64,000 bases of DNA from AV40 sp035568175. GTDB taxonomy: Bacteria > Verrucomicrobiota > Verrucomicrobiia > Chthoniobacterales > UBA10450. Positions 45,528-54,445 of this stretch are shown here, piece by piece (positions within the stretch are counted from its first letter, which is position 1; each line of letters begins with the position of its first letter). A program made the position numbers and the translations under genes. The notes under the pieces are model-generated. The model made no database searches. It was not told where the DNA came from and was given only the letters and a program-made list of their open reading frames with translations. Where the stretch lies: contig DATMON010000004.1 of NCBI GenBank assembly GCA_035568175.1, positions 186,001-250,000 of the forward strand, read 5' to 3'.

Positions 45528-47735
45528 TTAGCGCTCCAACTTAAACGCCAGCGTAGCCAGCGGCGGTAGCTGGATCAGGATCGATTGCTCCCGCCCCATC
45601 CATTGCACGCCCTCACTCCGCACGCCGCCGAGATTGCCGACATTGCTACCGCCATAAGTGTCGGCGTCGGTGTTAATGATCTCGTGGTAAAAGCCGGCGC
45701 GCGGAACGCCGAGACGATAATTGTGACGCACGATCGGCGTCGCGTTCACGATGAAGACAATCACTTCGCCTTCGCGCGATTTTCGCACAAACGAAACAAC
45801 GCTGTTGTCCGCGTCGTGAAAATCGATCCACTCGAAGCCGTCGTAAGAATCGTCCTGCTGCCAGAGCGCCGGCTCGCTCTTGTAAATGTAATTCAGATGC
45901 TGGACCAGACGCCGCAAACCGTCGTGTTTCGGAAGATCGAGAAGGTGCCAGTCGAGACTCGTGTCGTGGTTCCATTCCCGCCACTGACCGAATTCGCCGC
46001 CCATGAAGAGCAATTTTTTGCCAGGCTGTCCGTACATCCACGCGTAAAACGTGCGGAGGTTGGCAAACTTCTGCCATTCGTCGCCCGGCATCTTCGACAA
46101 TAACGAGCGTTTGCCGTAGACGACTTCATCATGGCTCAACACCAAAATGAAATGTTCGGTGAAGGCGTAGAGCAGCGAAAACGTGATGTTGCCGTGGTGA
46201 AATCGGCGGTAAATGGGGTCGAGTGCCATGTATTCGAGGAAGTCGTGCATCCAACCCATGTTCCATTTGAATCCGAAGCCGAGTCCGCCCAGATAAACCG
46301 GTCGCGAAACGCCCGGCCAGGCGGTTGATTCTTCGGCGATGGTGACGATTCCCGGGAAACGCTCGTAGCAAACTTCGTTGCAGCGTTTGAGAAAGTAAAT
46401 CGCATCCAGATTTTCGCGCCCGCCAAAAACATTCGGAATCCATTGCCCGGGTTGGCGCGAATAATCGAGATAGAGCATCGACGCGACCGCATCCACTCGC
46501 AGTCCGTCGATGTGATATTTGTCGAGCCAGAAAAGCGCGTTCGCGATCAGGAAATTGCGCACTTCATTGCGGCCGAAATTAAAAATGAGCGTGCCCCAAT
46601 CCTGATGCTCGCCCTGGCGCGGGTCCATATGTTCGTAAAGATCGGTCCCATCGAACTCGGCCAGCGCGTGCGCGTCTTTCGGAAAATGGGCCGGCACCCA
46701 ATCCATGATCACCGCGATCCCGGCCTGATGACATTTGTCGATGAAGTGGCGCAGCTCGTCCGGATTTCCGTGGCGACTGGTCGGCGCATAATAATTTGTG
46801 ACCTGATAACCCCACGAACCCTCAAAGGGATGCTCCGCGATCGGCAGCAATTCGACGTGCGTGTAGCCCATCTCCAGCACGTAGGGCAGCAACGTCTCGG
46901 AGAGTTCGAGATAACTCAGCGGCCGGTTTCCTTCTTCCGGTTTCCGCTGCCACGAACCGAGGTGCACTTCGTAAATGCTGATCGGACTCCGCGGCCATTC
47001 CTTGGAACGGCGTTGCTCCATCCAATCCGCATCGCTCCACTGGTATCGCTCCAAATTGTAAACGAGCGAACTTGTCGATATTCCGTGCTGATTGAAAAAC
47101 GCGAACGGATCGCTCTTGAGCAAAAGCGCGCCGGATTGCGCGCGAATCTCGAATTTATAATGCGCGCCTTCTTTGACACCTGGTAAAAATAATTCCCACA
47201 CCCCGCTGCCCAGAAGTTTGCGCATCGGATTGACGCGTCCGTCCCAGCCGTTGAAATCGCCGACTACGCTCACGCGCTGCGCGTTCGGCGCCCAGACGGC
47301 GAAATAAACCCCGCTCGCGTCGCCGATTTTTCGTAAATGCGCGCCGAACTTTTCGTAGAGCTGCCAATGCTGGCCCTCGTTGAACAAGTGCAGATCGACT
47401 TCGCCCATAATTGGGCCGTACTGATACGGATCGCGCATTGAATATTCGGACCCGTCCCAATTCGTGACTCGCAATTGGTAATCGAGATCGCGACTCGCGT
47501 TTGGAATTGTCGCCTGAAAGAAACCGTCGCGATGAATTTTCTCGGCCTCGACCGGGGTCTGACCGTTTTGCACGATGTCGATCTTGCGCGCGTCCGGACG
47601 AAATGCGCGAATGGCAAGATCGTCCCCCATCCGATGCGGTCCCAGAATGCGGAATGGATCGGAATGAGTGCCGGAAAGAAAACTATTCAGTTCATCCGGC
47701 GGTAGTCCGGCCACGGCGAAAGGTTTCATCACCAT
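45528..47735 (-). CDS. glgB: 1,4-alpha-glucan branching enzyme
   Basis: 735 aa, full length. Introduces alpha-1,6 branches in glycogen. The N-terminal CBM48-like modules (DPFRILGPHRMGD, VYFAVWAPNAQRVSVVGDFN) precede the GH13 catalytic barrel: MDWVPAHFPKD, GLRVDAVASMLYLDYSR (nucleophile Asp), TIAEESTAW (acid/base Glu) and VLSHDEVVYGK. The start may be ATG 47735 or ATG 47729. Other glycogen genes are absent from the window. Confidence 0.97.
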   Translation of the reverse strand: MVMKPFAVAGLPPDELNSFLSGTHSDPFRILGPHRMGDDLAIRAFRPDARKIDIVQNGQTPVEAEKIHRDGFFQATIPNASRDLDYQLRVTNWDGSEYSMRDPYQYGPIMGEVDLHLFNEGQHWQLYEKFGAHLRKIGDASGVYFAVWAPNAQRVSVVGDFNGWDGRVNPMRKLLGSGVWELFLPGVKEGAHYKFEIRAQSGALLLKSDPFAFFNQHGISTSSLVYNLERYQWSDADWMEQRRSKEWPRSPISIYEVHLGSWQRKPEEGNRPLSYLELSETLLPYVLEMGYTHVELLPIAEHPFEGSWGYQVTNYYAPTSRHGNPDELRHFIDKCHQAGIAVIMDWVPAHFPKDAHALAEFDGTDLYEHMDPRQGEHQDWGTLIFNFGRNEVRNFLIANALFWLDKYHIDGLRVDAVASMLYLDYSRQPGQWIPNVFGGRENLDAIYFLKRCNEVCYERFPGIVTIAEESTAWPGVSRPVYLGGLGFGFKWNMGWMHDFLEYMALDPIYRRFHHGNITFSLLYAFTEHFILVLSHDEVVYGKRSLLSKMPGDEWQKFANLRTFYAWMYGQPGKKLLFMGGEFGQWREWNHDTSLDWHLLDLPKHDGLRRLVQHLNYIYKSEPALWQQDDSYDGFEWIDFHDADNSVVSFVRKSREGEVIVFIVNATPIVRHNYRLGVPRAGFYHEIINTDADTYGGSNVGNLGGVRSEGVQWMGREQSILIQLPPLATLAFKLER

Positions 47736-47771
47736 TCAACCTAGAGTTCGTCCCGAGCTTTTCAATCAGCT

Positions 47772-47855
47772 GTAGCCGCCTCATGCAGCCTGCCCGCCGT
47801 GGCGGGTCGAGGCGTTCTGGACGAGAAGACACGGCGACAGAGCGCCGTGGCTACA
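47772..47855. repeat. GTAG...CTAC palindromic repeat upstream of cysE
   Basis: 84 bp containing GCCCGCC...GGCGGG and ACGGCGAC...GCGCCGT-type hairpins. Shares GTCGAGGCGTTCTG and a 27-nt 3' segment with the in-frame copy at 19143-19204. It lies in the glgB-cysE intergenic region. Confidence 0.85.
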
Positions 47856-47892
47856 ATTGCTTCGAAACGCCACGCAGCGCATACTTCTCGGG

Positions 47893-48807
47893 ATGGACAA
47901 GAACGGGACAAACGCGGTGAACGACTTGCTCGCCACTTACGGTGAGACTGGCGGGATCAATTATCTCGCCGCGGCCGCGACCCTGCCCTCGCGCGAAACG
48001 ATCGAAGAGGCCTGCGCCGATCTGATGAGCTTAATGTTCCCCGGATTTCGCGGCGAAGCGCTGGCCGACTCGGAAGACTTGCCGGACATCACCAAGAGCC
48101 GCGTCAGAAACCTGCGAATGCGGTTAAAGCCGGAGATTTGCAAAAGTTTTGGCGATTATCCGGCGAGCGAGGAAACGAAAAAGAAAGCCGACGAAATTCT
48201 CGATTTCTTCGTCTCGGAGCTTCCGAAGGTCCGGAAAATTTTATGGACGGACATCGACGCCTCTTATGAAGGTGATCCCGCGGCAAAAAGTTACGAGGAA
48301 ATCATCCTCGCCTACCCGTCACTCGAAGCGATCGCGATCTATCGAATGGCGCATCTGCTCTACAACAAAGTGCCGTTGATCCCGCGCATCATGACCGAAT
48401 GGGCGCACAGCCGTACCGGAATTGATATTCATCCCGGCGCGGAGATCGGCTCGCATTTTTTCATCGATCACGGGACCGGCGTGGTCGTTGGCGAGACAAC
48501 CAATATCGGTTCGCACGTGAAGCTTTATCAGGGCGTGTCGTTCATCGCGCGGTCGCTCGCGGCTGGGCAGGCGTTGCGCGGAAAAAAACGCCATCCCACG
48601 ATTGAGGACGGTGTTTGCATCTACGCCGGGACGACGATCATGGGCGGCGACACGGTGATCGGCGCCAACTCGACAATCGGCGCGAATGTTTTTCTGACCA
48701 AAAGCGTTCCGCCGAACTCGCTCGTTTATTACGAAGAGAAGGAAGTTGCGATCGTGCAAAAACGGTCGCGAAAAGTCGCGCCGAAGACCGACGGATTCAC
48801 CGAATAA
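47893..48807 (+). CDS. cysE: serine O-acetyltransferase
   Basis: 304 aa from the ATG at 47893; the longer frame starts inside a repeat. Transfers acetyl from acetyl-CoA to serine for cysteine synthesis. An alpha-helical N-domain is followed by a left-handed beta-helix of hexapeptide repeats: GIDIHPGAEIGSHFFIDHG, GVVVGETTNIGSHVKLYQG, HPTIEDGVCIYAGTTIMGG, TVIGANSTIGANVFL. The catalytic H and D occur in IDHGTG and the IDIHPGA turn. The long N-domain places it with the EpsC/SrpH-type enzymes. A cysteine desulfurase gene lies 1.7 kb away. Confidence 0.93.
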   Translation: MDKNGTNAVNDLLATYGETGGINYLAAAATLPSRETIEEACADLMSLMFPGFRGEALADSEDLPDITKSRVRNLRMRLKPEICKSFGDYPASEETKKKADEILDFFVSELPKVRKILWTDIDASYEGDPAAKSYEEIILAYPSLEAIAIYRMAHLLYNKVPLIPRIMTEWAHSRTGIDIHPGAEIGSHFFIDHGTGVVVGETTNIGSHVKLYQGVSFIARSLAAGQALRGKKRHPTIEDGVCIYAGTTIMGGDTVIGANSTIGANVFLTKSVPPNSLVYYEEKEVAIVQKRSRKVAPKTDGFTE

Positions 48808-48810
48808 CAA

Positions 48811-50310
48811 TCATCTTACTTTCGCGGTAAAAACTTCCTCCATCGCGAGATTGGTGCGACAGCCGGAGATCGGGTCGAGCTGTCGCCGGCTGTCCGTCCA
48901 AATCGGATAAGAAGTGCCGTTAAAGGAAACGAGTCCTTCGTAGTCGCCGTACTGATTGCCGTAATTAATTGCCGAGCACGGAAAAACGCCGCCGCAATCG
49001 TGCTCGTTTGAGCTCACGGTTGATACGCGCGTGTTCGGCGAAGAGAACGACGCGCCACCATTTGTCGATTTCGTGAAGTAAACGTCGGTCATATAACGCG
49101 AGCCCGTTGTGTCGTTGCGTGTGTCGTAAAAGGAAATGTTCACGTTGCCGGTCACCGGATCGATCGACATCCATTGAAAGAATCGATCGACCAGAATCGA
49201 CAACTGATCGGCAACGGTTTTACGCGGCGACCAATGCGCGCCCTTGTCATCCGAGTAAGAAAGGTAAATATCGGTTGTGCCCGCGGCCGCGCTGTCCATC
49301 CACGAGCAGTACAAACGCCCCCGATGTGGACCGTTGGAACGATCGACATCGAGCACCGGATAAACTAGAGCGCGCCGGAATGATTCCGCCGGAATTCCGA
49401 TGTCGAACGGTATGCTCTTCGTTGAAACTGTCGTTGGTTGTCCCCAGGTTTTGCCGGCGTCGTTCGAGCGGTTGAACATGATCGCGTTCGCCAAATAATC
49501 GTTCCACGCAACGTAAAGTTCGCCGCTCGGCCCGACCGCCGGCGAGGCGCCGATTGATCTTCCAGGGCCGGACGGATTGTCTGCGCGCGTCACAGTGAAA
49601 GTCCCGCCGTGATCGGTCGATGTTCCAACACGGATACCGCCGCCAGTTGATCCGCCGGCCGCTGCGTCCCACGCGATGTAAACGTTGTCGCGGAATGCAC
49701 TATTGAGATTTGTGTCAGCGGTGATCATCGGTTTGTCGTTGAAGTGATTACTCCCGCCTTCGAAACCAAAGAAATTCACGCTCGAATAGGTCTGACCGCC
49801 GTCGGTTGAACGCGCCACGGCCATTTCGCTGCCATTAACTCCATTGCCGTTCCCGAAGAAGATGACGATGTAGCCGTAGAACACATTGCCGCGGGTATCG
49901 AACGCGAGCGTCGGATCGGAACCAAAATCGACACCGTTAGTTCCCTGTGCTGGCGGCAACGGAAGGTCCACTCCGCCCCAGTTCGCTCCGCTGTTCGATG
50001 AAAAATAACCGCGCATCGGCAGTCGAAAGATTTCGTTCGAGCCGGCAGCAAGGATTCTGGGCTGCGCCGGATTCAACGTGATGAATGTCTCGCTTTGCGG
50101 ACCGCACTCATTCGAAACGTCCACATTTCCATTGAAATTCAGGGAAGCGCTTGATCCGCCGCCAATGGTCGGGCCGTTGTTCGCGATGTACTGATATTTG
50201 TCCCACCACGTCGGATTATGCGTTTTGCTGTCGGCGATTGCGCAAACTGGCAGGGCGATGCCTAATTGGATCGACAGGCAAAATCGGAAAAACGGCGCTG
50301 GCATTTTCAT
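48811..50310 (-). CDS. secreted BNR/Asp-box repeat protein (sialidase-like fold)
   Basis: 499 aa. Signal peptide LSIQLGIALPVCAIA. The mature chain has at least six Asp-box-like turns of the S-x-D-x-G-x-T/S-W/F type: SNSGANW, STDGGQTY, STDHGGTF, SNDAGKTW, SDDKGAHW and STNGGASF. This indicates a six-bladed beta-propeller. A sialidase catalytic Arg triad and nucleophilic Tyr cannot be assigned by eye, so it may be an exo-glycosidase or merely a propeller. Convergent with cysE at 3 nt. Confidence 0.82.
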   Translation of the reverse strand: MKMPAPFFRFCLSIQLGIALPVCAIADSKTHNPTWWDKYQYIANNGPTIGGGSSASLNFNGNVDVSNECGPQSETFITLNPAQPRILAAGSNEIFRLPMRGYFSSNSGANWGGVDLPLPPAQGTNGVDFGSDPTLAFDTRGNVFYGYIVIFFGNGNGVNGSEMAVARSTDGGQTYSSVNFFGFEGGSNHFNDKPMITADTNLNSAFRDNVYIAWDAAAGGSTGGGIRVGTSTDHGGTFTVTRADNPSGPGRSIGASPAVGPSGELYVAWNDYLANAIMFNRSNDAGKTWGQPTTVSTKSIPFDIGIPAESFRRALVYPVLDVDRSNGPHRGRLYCSWMDSAAAGTTDIYLSYSDDKGAHWSPRKTVADQLSILVDRFFQWMSIDPVTGNVNISFYDTRNDTTGSRYMTDVYFTKSTNGGASFSSPNTRVSTVSSNEHDCGGVFPCSAINYGNQYGDYEGLVSFNGTSYPIWTDSRRQLDPISGCRTNLAMEEVFTAKVR

Positions 50311-50367
50311 GGCAATTCATTCTAAAACTTTTTGGCTGACCCTGTCCAAAGGATTAGGATTGGCCCA

Positions 50368-50518
50368 TTGTCATTCTGAGCGAAGCGAAGAATGGAGCGA
50401 GTGGGACGAGCGACATGGACGGCAAAGCCGCGAGGGAAGCGGTGAATGAGTCGGGAGACGAATGAGTTCAATCGATTTTCGAATAGTCAGAGATGTTTCG
50501 CTCCGCTCAACATGACAA
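50368..50518. repeat. dispersed repeat TTGTCATTCTGAGCGAAGCG...CATGACAA
   Basis: 151 bp with TTGTCAT (50368-50374) and ATGACAA (50512-50518) as inverted ends and GAGCGAAGCG / CGCTCCGCTC arms inside. It fills most of the spacer between the BNR gene and the desulfurase gene. A related element is at 52484-52592. Confidence 0.75.
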
Positions 50519-50536
50519 GGTAAAGGAAGAGCCCCG

Positions 50537-51700
50537 ATGATTTATTTGGACTACAACGCGACCACACCCCTTTGCGATGCGGCGCGCGAAGCGATGTTGC
50601 CATATTTTAGTCAGCATTTTGGGAATCCATCCAGTATTCACCGCGCCGGACGCAACGCGCGCGCCGCGATCGATAACGCGCGCGACAAAATCGCAGCGCT
50701 GATCAAAGCCAAACCGAACGAAATCGTGTTCACCGGCGGCGGAACGGAATCGTGCAATCTCGCCGTACTAGGATTGGCGCGGTGCAAAATGGATGGCGGC
50801 GGTCACATCATTTGCGAAAAAACCGAGCACCACGCTGTCCTGCATGCGGTCGAGCATTTGGAAAAGCACGGAGGCTTTGAAGTAACCTGGCTCGATGCTT
50901 CCAACGACGGAATTATCGATCTCGATCAACTCGCGAAATCGATTCGCCCCGAAACGCGATTGGTTTCGATCATGGCCGCGAACAACGAGACCGGCGTGAT
51001 TCAGCCGTTAAAGGAAATTTCGAAAATCTGTCGCGAACGCGGCGTGCTCCTGCACAGCGACATGGTGCAATCGTTCGGAAAGATCGATATCGATCCCGCA
51101 GCCGCGGGACTGGTCGACGCCGCGAGTTTCGCCGCGCACAAATTTTACGGACCGAAAGGCGCTGGATTTCTTTTTCTTCGGAGCGGACTTTCGCTTCAGC
51201 CGGTGTTGTTTGGCGGTTCGCATGAAAATCAGCGTCGGCCCGGGACCGAAAATGTTCCTGCCATCGCCGGCATGGCTGCGGCTGCGGAATTTGTTCTGGC
51301 CAATCGCCAAGCCGAACAAGATCGGCAACTGAAGCTGCGCGACGAGCTTTGGAATTTGATCTCGCAAAATGTTCCGGACGCGAAACTAAATGGTGAAAAT
51401 GCGCCGCGACTCGCGAACACGTTGAATGTCAGTTTGCTCGGGATCGATTCGGAAATGCTGCTTATCGCGCTCGATTTGAAAGGCGTCTGCGCGTCGAGCG
51501 GCTCAGCCTGCATGGTCGGCTCGGTCTCGGCATCGCACGTTTTACTCGCGATGGGTTTGCCAGTCGAACGCGCGCGATCGGCCGTTCGCTTTTCGTTAGG
51601 CAAACAAACCACGGCCGAAGAAATCGCCGCGACCGGAAAAATCGTCGCCGAAATTGTCAATCGCGTGACCAAACGCAAAAGTGCGCATGCTGTGGCCTAA
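50537..51700 (+). CDS. cysteine desulfurase, NifS/IscS family
   Basis: 387 aa. PLP enzyme that takes sulfur from cysteine for Fe-S cluster or tRNA thiolation. MIYLDYNATTPLCDAA at the start, KTEHHAVLHAVEHL (cofactor His), NNETGVIQPLKEI, PLP-lysine in SFAAHKFYGPKGAGF, and the catalytic Cys in CASSGSACMVG. It could be iscS, nifS or an mnmA partner; the gene context does not decide. AGGTAAAGGAAG precedes the ATG as a ribosome-binding site. Its 3' end overlaps the sprT-like gene. Confidence 0.94.
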   Translation: MIYLDYNATTPLCDAAREAMLPYFSQHFGNPSSIHRAGRNARAAIDNARDKIAALIKAKPNEIVFTGGGTESCNLAVLGLARCKMDGGGHIICEKTEHHAVLHAVEHLEKHGGFEVTWLDASNDGIIDLDQLAKSIRPETRLVSIMAANNETGVIQPLKEISKICRERGVLLHSDMVQSFGKIDIDPAAAGLVDAASFAAHKFYGPKGAGFLFLRSGLSLQPVLFGGSHENQRRPGTENVPAIAGMAAAAEFVLANRQAEQDRQLKLRDELWNLISQNVPDAKLNGENAPRLANTLNVSLLGIDSEMLLIALDLKGVCASSGSACMVGSVSASHVLLAMGLPVERARSAVRFSLGKQTTAEEIAATGKIVAEIVNRVTKRKSAHAVA

Positions 51701-52418
51701 ATTCTTTAGGCAGCCCGAGTTTTCTTTTCCGCCTCAACGTGTCGTCGCACCCTCAGCGGTTGTAGGGCAACCGCCTCGGTTGCCATCTACGAAAACGGCA
51801 GGCGGAGCGTCTGCCCTACAATTCGTCCGTCGTCGCGATCGCGCATTAGAATCACAAGCGCGCGAATTGTTGCGTTCGCTCGGCGCTGGCAAACTCGCCC
51901 GCGACGTTCGAGTCGAATGGAATCCGCGACTCAAAACCGCGGCCGGTCGCGCGGATTTTCGCAAAAGCTTAATTTCACTGAATCCGTTGCTACAGGAGCT
52001 ACGCGATGGACTCGTCCAAACTGAATTCGGCACTGACAAACTTGACTGCTTAAAGCAGTCAAGTCTAACGAGTGCCGGCCACCTCGATCATGATGAAATC
52101 GATCGCACGTTGCGACATGAGCTGGCGCATTTGCTCGCGCAATGGCGAATTGGCCGTCGACGAATCGCGCCGCACGGATCTGAATGGCGACGCGCGTGTC
52201 GCGATTTGGGAATCGCGGACGAAGCGCGTTGTCACAATCTGCCGTTCGCTTCGAGAAATTTTCCGCCGCGCTACGTTTATCGTTGCCCGAATTGCAAAGA
52301 AGAATTTCGGCGCGTCCGCCGCATTCGCCGCGCGATCGCATGTCTTGCTTGCTGCCGAAAACACAACGGCGGCGATTTCAATCCGCGGTTTCGGTTGAAG
52401 CTAACGACGACGTTGTAG
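51687..52418 (+). CDS. SprT-like zinc metalloprotease-fold protein carrying repeat insertions
   Basis: 243 aa from the ATG at 51687 (GTG at 51681 is possible), overlapping the desulfurase end by 14 nt. SprT domain from about residue 55: WNPRLKTAAGRADF, the zinc site RHELAHLLA, and HGSEWRRACRDLG. It is followed by a C-terminal zinc ribbon (YRCPNC...CLACC). SprT/Spartan proteins cut DNA-crosslinked proteins in eukaryotes; bacterial roles are open. Two dispersed repeats lie inside the frame: one in the N-terminal region (51760-51821) and a palindrome (52040-52064) before HELAH. The TAG stop comes from a third repeat (52412-52480). Confidence 0.82.
   Translation: MLWPKFFRQPEFSFPPQRVVAPSAVVGQPPRLPSTKTAGGASALQFVRRRDRALESQARELLRSLGAGKLARDVRVEWNPRLKTAAGRADFRKSLISLNPLLQELRDGLVQTEFGTDKLDCLKQSSLTSAGHLDHDEIDRTLRHELAHLLAQWRIGRRRIAPHGSEWRRACRDLGIADEARCHNLPFASRNFPPRYVYRCPNCKEEFRRVRRIRRAIACLACCRKHNGGDFNPRFRLKLTTTL
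51760..51821. repeat. in-frame GTAG...CTAC palindromic repeat in the sprT-like gene
   Basis: 62 bp, TTGTAGGGCAACC...GGTTGCC and GGCAGGCGG...GTCTGCCCTACAA, with no stop in the used frame (encodes VVGQPPRLPSTKTAGGASAL). It lies N-terminal to the SprT domain. Confidence 0.8.
52040..52064. repeat. in-frame palindrome ACTTGACTGCTT-A-AAGCAGTCAAGT
   Basis: A perfect inverted repeat of 12-bp arms with a 1-nt centre, encoding part of KLDCLKQSSL just before the helix carrying HELAH. It looks like a small mobile palindrome accommodated by the protein. Confidence 0.7.
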
Positions 52419-52480
52419 CGGCGTTTGTTCTCAAACGCCGGACTAAAGAAACAGGCGCTTGGCACAAGCGCCTCTACAAC
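52412..52480. repeat. GTAG...CTAC palindromic repeat that supplies the sprT stop codon
   Basis: 69 bp, nearly identical to the reverse complement of 34228-34294. The TAG at 52416-52418 inside its GTTGTAG end is the sprT-like stop codon. Confidence 0.88.
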
Positions 52481-52483
52481 GCC

Positions 52484-52592
52484 CGTCATGTCGAGCAACG
52501 TCGAGACATCTTTAACTGTTTCCGTGCTGAACGCGCGGATCTAAAACAGAAATAGTTAGAGGTTCCTCGACTTCGCTCGGAATTACATGACG
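52484..52592. repeat. dispersed repeat CGTCATGTCGAG...CATGACG
   Basis: About 109 bp with 7-bp inverted ends and CGACTTCGCTCGGAATT near one side. It is related in layout to 50368-50518. Directly follows another repeat and fills the rest of the spacer. Confidence 0.65.
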
Positions 52593-52601
52593 TGATTCCA
52601 A

Positions 52602-53102
52602 CTACGATTCCAGACGGCGCGAGAGTTCTAGAACTTTCTTTCCATTTCTCTTTAAGACTAACTTCTTTTCGCCTCGTCCGTTCTGCCATTCGACAGAATC
52701 TGCGTAGATCGTGTCTCGCAGAAACCACCGGTTACATGTTGGACATGGGTAGCTGATATCTAAACCGCGTAGCGCTACTCGCCATGCGCCATTCTTGTCG
52801 GGCTCAACGAAGAAATAAGTCTCGGTCTGACTGTCTTTGGCAGTTATCGAAAGTCGGGCCCGTGCGCGCGTTCTTTCGTTCCAATGGCGCCAGATGAATT
52901 GTCGTAGCTCGTCAATGTGGCGAATGTCGTAGTGGGTTTGCAGATCATTCTTAAACTCACCACCATCAGCGTAGAGTTTTAGATCACGATGCTCGACCAC
53001 AACATCGGATGGCGGCTGGTCCCGAAATTCCTGATACGGAAAAGCAAATCGCGCAACGGTTAAACTCACGAGGAAAAGGGCTGATCGTAGTCTAGATTTC
53101 AT
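52602..53102 (-). CDS. hypothetical protein downstream of prfB
   Basis: 166 aa from the ATG at 53102, overlapping the prfB stop by 11 nt, so it is probably coupled to prfB. A hydrophobic N-terminus (RSALFLVSLTVARFAF) suggests a signal peptide or anchor. One CPTC pair lies in LDISYPCPTCNRWFLRDTIY. Family not recognised; the beta-rich look and a single Cys-x-x-Cys do not suffice for a function. Confidence 0.55.
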   Translation of the reverse strand: MKSRLRSALFLVSLTVARFAFPYQEFRDQPPSDVVVEHRDLKLYADGGEFKNDLQTHYDIRHIDELRQFIWRHWNERTRARARLSITAKDSQTETYFFVEPDKNGAWRVALRGLDISYPCPTCNRWFLRDTIYADSVEWQNGRGEKKLVLKRNGKKVLELSRRLES

Positions 53103-54229
53103 CACTCTTGTCACCCTTCGCCGCTTTCTGCCCGCGCAATTTCGCCTGGATGAAGTTGTCGATCTTGCCGTCCATGACTTCCTGAACGTTGCTGGTTTCG
53201 GCGCCGGTGCGGTGGTCTTTCACCATTTGATACGGCTGAAAAACGTAGGAACGAATCTGGTTGCCCCACGCGATCTCGCCTTTCTCGCCGTATTGCCGGT
53301 CGATCTCGGCGCGTTTTTTGTCCTGCTCAATCTGATAAAGTTTCGCTTTTAACATTTTGAGCGCGAGATCGCGGTTGCGTCCCTGACTGCGTTCGGCCTG
53401 ACACGCGACCACGATTCCGGTCGGCTTGTGCAAAATGCGCACGGCGGTTTCGACTTTGTTCACGTTCTGCCCGCCTTTGCCGCCGCTCCGGAAAGTGTCG
53501 ATCTCGAGATCGGCCGGATTGACTTCAATCGGCGCGGTATCGGCGATCTCTGGAACAACATCGACGCTGGCGAACGAAGTGTGCCGGCGTTTGTTTGCGT
53601 CGAACGGCGAAATTCGCACGAGCCGATGAACGCCGCGCTCGGTTTGGAGATAACCATACGCGTATTCGCCGCTCACCAGGAGTGTGACCGATTTGATTCC
53701 GACTTCTTCGCCGGTCTGAACATCGACAATCTGCGATTTCAAACCGCTGCGCTCGATCCAGCGCTGATACATCCGCAGTAGCATGTCGGCCCAATCGCAC
53801 GATTCAGTACCGCCAGCGCCGGAATGAATTGTTATGAAGGCGTTGGAGCGGTCACTTTCACCAGAGAGAAACTGGCGCAGCTCAAATTCTTCGAGCTTGT
53901 GGATGAGGCGATCGTGCTCGGTGGCAACTTCGCGCTCGGCCTGGGCGCGATGCGATTCGTTCTTTTCTTCCGCCGCGAGCTGATGGAGCGCGTCGAAATC
54001 CTCGATCTCGCGTTCGAGTTCGTGGAAGGGATTGATCAACGAGCGCAGGCGCGAAACTTCATCGACATCCGTTTGGGCGCGCTCGCGGTTGTTCCAAAAA
54101 TCCGGCGCCGCCATCCGCGCTTCGAGCGCGGTCAGTTTTTCCTGCAGTTTGGGCAGGTCAAAGAAACCTCCGCAGTTCGCGGACGCGCGACTTCAAATCT
54201 TCGGCGTCTACGGTGGTTTCGGTAGCCAT
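53092..54229 (-). CDS. prfB: peptide chain release factor RF2 with programmed +1 frameshift
   Basis: Full product about 378 aa: 23 codons from the ATG at 54229 (MATETTVDAEDLKSRVRELR...), then an in-frame UGA at 54160-54158, then 355 codons in the +1 frame. The ribosome shifts at CUU-UGA-C, reading CUU then GAC. RF2 features follow: stop-codon anticodon-like SPF in LVRISPFDANKRRHTSF and the peptidyl-hydrolysis loop SGGKGGQNVNKVETAVR. The ATG at 54114 is internal and would give a protein lacking part of domain 1. RF2 reads UGA and UAA, so scarcity of RF2 promotes its own frameshift. Confidence 0.95.
54157..54171 (-). promoter_or_regulatory. RF2 autoregulatory +1 frameshift signal
   Basis: On the minus strand GGAGG (54171-54167), TTT, CTT, TGA, C. 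The internal Shine-Dalgarno-like GGAGG stands 3 nt before the CUU slip codon, the same spacing as in E. coli prfB. UGA followed by C is a weak stop context. Confidence 0.93.
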
Positions 54230-54267
54230 GACGTCACAATAACGTGGGGCCTTAATTTGTCATGTCG

Positions 54268-54336
54268 AGGTAGCGGCGGTTCACCGAACCGCCATGGCGA
54301 GTCCGAGCCGGACTGGCACGGTTAATCGCCGCTACC
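54268..54336. repeat. GTAG...CTAC palindromic repeat
   Basis: GAGGTAGCGGCGGTTC...GAACCGCC hairpin, a 19-nt core shared exactly with 27-45, and CGCCGCTACC end. Lies between ftsB and prfB. Confidence 0.85.
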
Positions 54337-54351
54337 AGACGGAAAGACTTA

Positions 54352-54428
54352 CCCGCGAATAACGCGAATCACACTAATGGAATGCAGGACAGAAGTCTTT
54401 ATTCGCGTCAATTAGCGTGATTCGCGGG
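54352..54428. repeat. dispersed repeat CCCGCGAATAACGCGAATCA...GATTCGCGGG
   Basis: 77 bp inverted-end element. The ends resemble those of 43330-43461. It lies directly beside the preceding palindromic repeat, together filling the ftsB-prfB spacer. Confidence 0.7.
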
Positions 54429-54445
54429 CCGTATCCGGACGAAGG

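Noticed and set aside
53092..54114. RF2 starting at the ATG 54114
   Set aside because: The upstream frame with a perfect CTT-TGA-C slip site and internal GGAGG shows that the gene begins at 54229.
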